Assembly (NCBI RefSeq): GCF_026625985.1
Contig: NZ_CP113116.1
Location: forward strand, 5,704,001 to 5,768,000
DNA length: 64,000 nt
Origin: Mycobacterium sp. Aquia_213
GTDB taxonomy: Bacteria; Actinomycetota; Actinomycetes; Mycobacteriales; Mycobacteriaceae
Direction of reading: 5' to 3'
Shown here: piece after piece, positions 62,801-64,000 of the stretch
Position numbering within the stretch: the first letter of the stretch is position 1
Layout: each line of letters begins with the position of its first letter
Program-made: the position numbers and the translations under genes
The notes under the pieces: model-generated
What the model was told of the DNA's origin: nothing
Database searches by the model: none
The model's input: only the letters and a program-made list of their open reading frames with translations

Positions 62801-64000
62801 TCATTGCGTCAGGCCGTCGCCGACGGCGTTGCGATCGCGGTGGCCGCCGTGCCGGAGGGCCTGCCGCTGGTGGCCACGCTGTCCCAACTGGCCGCCGCCC
62901 AGCGCCTGACGTCGCACGGGGTGCTGGTCCGCTCGCCGCGCACGATCGAAGCCCTGGGCCGGGTCGACACCGTATGTTTCGACAAGACCGGCACTCTCAC
63001 CGAGAACCGGCTGCGCGTCCTGTGCGCGATAACGCACGATGCCCGGCCGGGTGATCCCTACCCCGAGGCCGAGGACCCGCGTTCGGCCGCGGTACTGCGG
63101 GCCGCCGCCTGGGCGTCCCCGCAGCCCCAGGACGGACAGGGCCACGCGCACGCCACCGACGAGGCGATCATTACCGCCGCGAGTTTCCTTATCACCAGAA
63201 ACAATTCGGGATGGCAGCTGCTTGCCGAGGTGCCGTTCGAGTCCAGCCGTGGCTACGCCGCCGCGATCGGCACCCTGAGCGCCAGCGCGGACAAGCCGAT
63301 ACTGATGCTCAAGGGCGCACCCGAGGTGGTGCTGCCCCGTTGCCGGTTCGCCGACCCGGAGGCCGACCGTGCGCACGCGGAATCGTTGGTGCGCAGCCTC
63401 GCCGAGCGGGGCTTGCGGGTGTTGGCGGTGGCCCGGCGCCCGTGGCCCAACGGGACCACTCACGACGAGGACACCGATGTCGACGCCGTCGACACCCACG
63501 CGCAGGACCTCGAGTTGCTGGGCTACGTCGGCCTGGCCGACACCGCACGGGCATCGTCGCGCCCGCTGATCGAGGCGCTGGAGGCCGCCGGCCGCGAGGT
63601 GGTGCTGATCACCGGCGACCACCCGATCACCGCGCGGGCGATCGCGCGTCAACTGGGACTGCCGGCGGATGCCCGCGTCATCACCGGCGCCGACCTTGCC
63701 GGTCTCGACGAGGACGCCGCCGCCAAGGTCGTTTCCAACGTCCAGGTGTTCGCCCGCGTCAGCCCGGAGCAGAAGGTGCAGATCGTGGCGGCGTTGCAAC
63801 GCTGCGGGCGGGTGACGGCGATGGTCGGCGACGGCGCCAACGATGCCGCCGCGATCCGGATGGCCGACGTGGGCATCGGCGTGAGCGGCCGTGGTTCGTC
63901 GGCCGCCCGCAGTGCCGCCGACATCGTGCTGACCGACCGCGATCTGAGCGTGCTGCTCGACGCGCTGGTGGAGGGCCGCAGCATGTGGGCCGGTGTTCGC
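59822..64000 (+). CDS. ctpI: P-type ATPase CtpI-like cation transporter (3' end outside window)
   Basis: The frame is open for 1393 codons to the window end, with no stop. The start KIPGVTSVVAGLTDGAAQLVK and later RRVHLDLDPLLPF match CtpI (Rv0107c, about 1630 residues). P-type motifs are TGES (898-901), PEGLP (from 1011), phosphorylation site DKTGTLT with Asp1054, TGDHPITARA and GDGAND (from 1336). The first about 700 residues form a long extension with degenerate HMA-like parts. The ATG at 59822 follows GAAGGA. CtpI is thought to move a divalent cation, but the ion is not established. Only the last membrane helices are missing. Confidence 0.94.
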   Translation, partial: MKIPGVTSVVAGLTDGAAQLVKAGVSTAAGAAGAVQLLASPVVELAGPVVQSMADSTGRALGINPSSNGSAGPVTPPVRWQSGRRVHLDLDPLLPFSRWYEYSAVVEEPVRRIPGVAEAHVEGSLGRLVFELSDDAEDYDAVVDEVRSTVAAIAADLASTKSDVPISAPFADPGNPLAILVPLTAAAMDMVAMTAAVTGWVTRLPAAPQTTRAAAALINHQPRMVAILESRLGRVGTDVVLAATTAAAHGLTQSFGTPLLDMTQRTLQITEATAHRRVWREREPNLASPERPQAPVVPVISSAGAKSHVPRHSWAAAAAGEASHVVVGGAIDAAMDTEKGSMAGPVEAYVESAANGSLIAAASALVAGGGTEDAAAAIEAGVPRAAHMGRQAFASTLGRGLANGGQLVLDPGALRRLDRVKVVVVDGAALRGDHRAVLKSIGEAPGWDDDRVYEVADALLHGEEAPEPDPDELPATGAHLRWVPVQGPSATPAQGLESADLVVDGECVGTVEVGWEVDPYAIPLLQTANRTGARVVLRHVAGTEDLTASVAATHPPGTPLLTVVRELRADRGPVLLITAVHRDFASTDTLAALAIADVGVALDDPRAATPWTADIITGTDLADAVRILSAIPVARSASESAIHLAQGGTTLAGLLLVTGSEQERSNNPVSFRRWLNPVNAAAVTALVAGTFSASRVLRLPDPTPQPLTAWHALDPEIVYSRLAGGSRPLAVETLTPSWRRRLDDLSYSPPFAGLRAPLHNLARLAAATRVELSDPLTPILAVGAAASAIVGSNIDALLVGGVMTANAITGGAQRLRAEAAAAELFAEQDQLVRRVVVPAVATTRRRLEAAQNATRTATVSAKSLRPGDVIDLAAPEVVPADARLLVAEDLEVDESLLTGESLPVDKQVEPVAVNDAERASMLFEGSTIIAGHARAIVVATGVNTAAHRAISAVANVETAAGVQARLRELTSKVLPLTLTGGAAVTALALLRRASLRQAVADGVAIAVAAVPEGLPLVATLSQLAAAQRLTSHGVLVRSPRTIEALGRVDTVCFDKTGTLTENRLRVLCAITHDARPGDPYPEAEDPRSAAVLRAAAWASPQPQDGQGHAHATDEAIITAASFLITRNNSGWQLLAEVPFESSRGYAAAIGTLSASADKPILMLKGAPEVVLPRCRFADPEADRAHAESLVRSLAERGLRVLAVARRPWPNGTTHDEDTDVDAVDTHAQDLELLGYVGLADTARASSRPLIEALEAAGREVVLITGDHPITARAIARQLGLPADARVITGADLAGLDEDAAAKVVSNVQVFARVSPEQKVQIVAALQRCGRVTAMVGDGANDAAAIRMADVGIGVSGRGSSAARSAADIVLTDRDLSVLLDALVEGRSMWAGVR

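Overview
The window is chromosomal DNA of a high-GC actinobacterium, almost certainly a non-tuberculous Mycobacterium. It encodes antigen 85C, a Tat-exported F420-dependent hydroxymycolate dehydrogenase homologue, an LdtMt1-type L,D-transpeptidase (catalytic Cys226), trehalose synthase plus maltokinase, PepA, FusA2, a carboxylic acid reductase and a CtpI-type P-type ATPase. From 6.1 kb to the right edge the backbone genes run, in inverted order, like M. tuberculosis Rv0133 back to Rv0107c (recalled, not searched), broken by blocks I do not expect in that species. No tRNA, rRNA, insertion sequence, prophage or CRISPR array was seen.

Left part (0-6 kb): the 3' end of an ATPase/cyclase-type regulator, then a minus-strand operon (ferredoxin-NAD(P)H reductase, acyl desaturase, SRPBCC protein, F420 oxidoreductase) divergent from a FabR/DesT-like TetR regulator. 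A near-perfect palindrome lies on the reductase start codon. Then 6-27.7 kb: GNAT, fHMAD, fadE1, htdZ, an inserted metallophosphoesterase plus MarR/ABC exporter unit, fbpC, mak-treS, pepA, an F420/PPOX protein, fusA2, fadD7, oxcA, oxyS and ldtA. fadD7 and oxcA look like an oxalate to oxalyl-CoA to formyl-CoA module.

Middle (27.8-38.5 kb): carboxylic acid reductase, a lipoprotein, a quinone oxidoreductase, and a NRAMP-superfamily transporter whose long leader holds a convincing M-box (ykoK) magnesium riboswitch, two small ORFs and a 14-bp hairpin. An O-methyltransferase and an OafA-type acyltransferase follow; the latter has no ATG, GTG or TTG where its start must be.

Right part (38.6-55.7 kb) is the most novel section: two divergent operons of 13 genes. 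Leftward are SDR, Rieske oxygenase, Baeyer-Villiger monooxygenase, SDR, CaiB CoA-transferase, thiamine-diphosphate lyase and aldehyde dehydrogenase. Rightward are an SMP-30-like lactonase, a HutC-type GntR regulator, acyl-CoA ligase, SDR, a second ligase and a zinc alcohol dehydrogenase. Between them is a perfect 16-bp palindrome plus a degenerate copy, probably the GntR operator. Together they look like a pathway that hydroxylates and oxidises an alicyclic compound, converts the ketone to a lactone, opens it, oxidises the hydroxy acid and activates it to CoA thioesters. The substrate is unknown. Small proteins, an SDR, an ECF sigma factor with a SnoaL-like tail and the truncated ctpI close the window.
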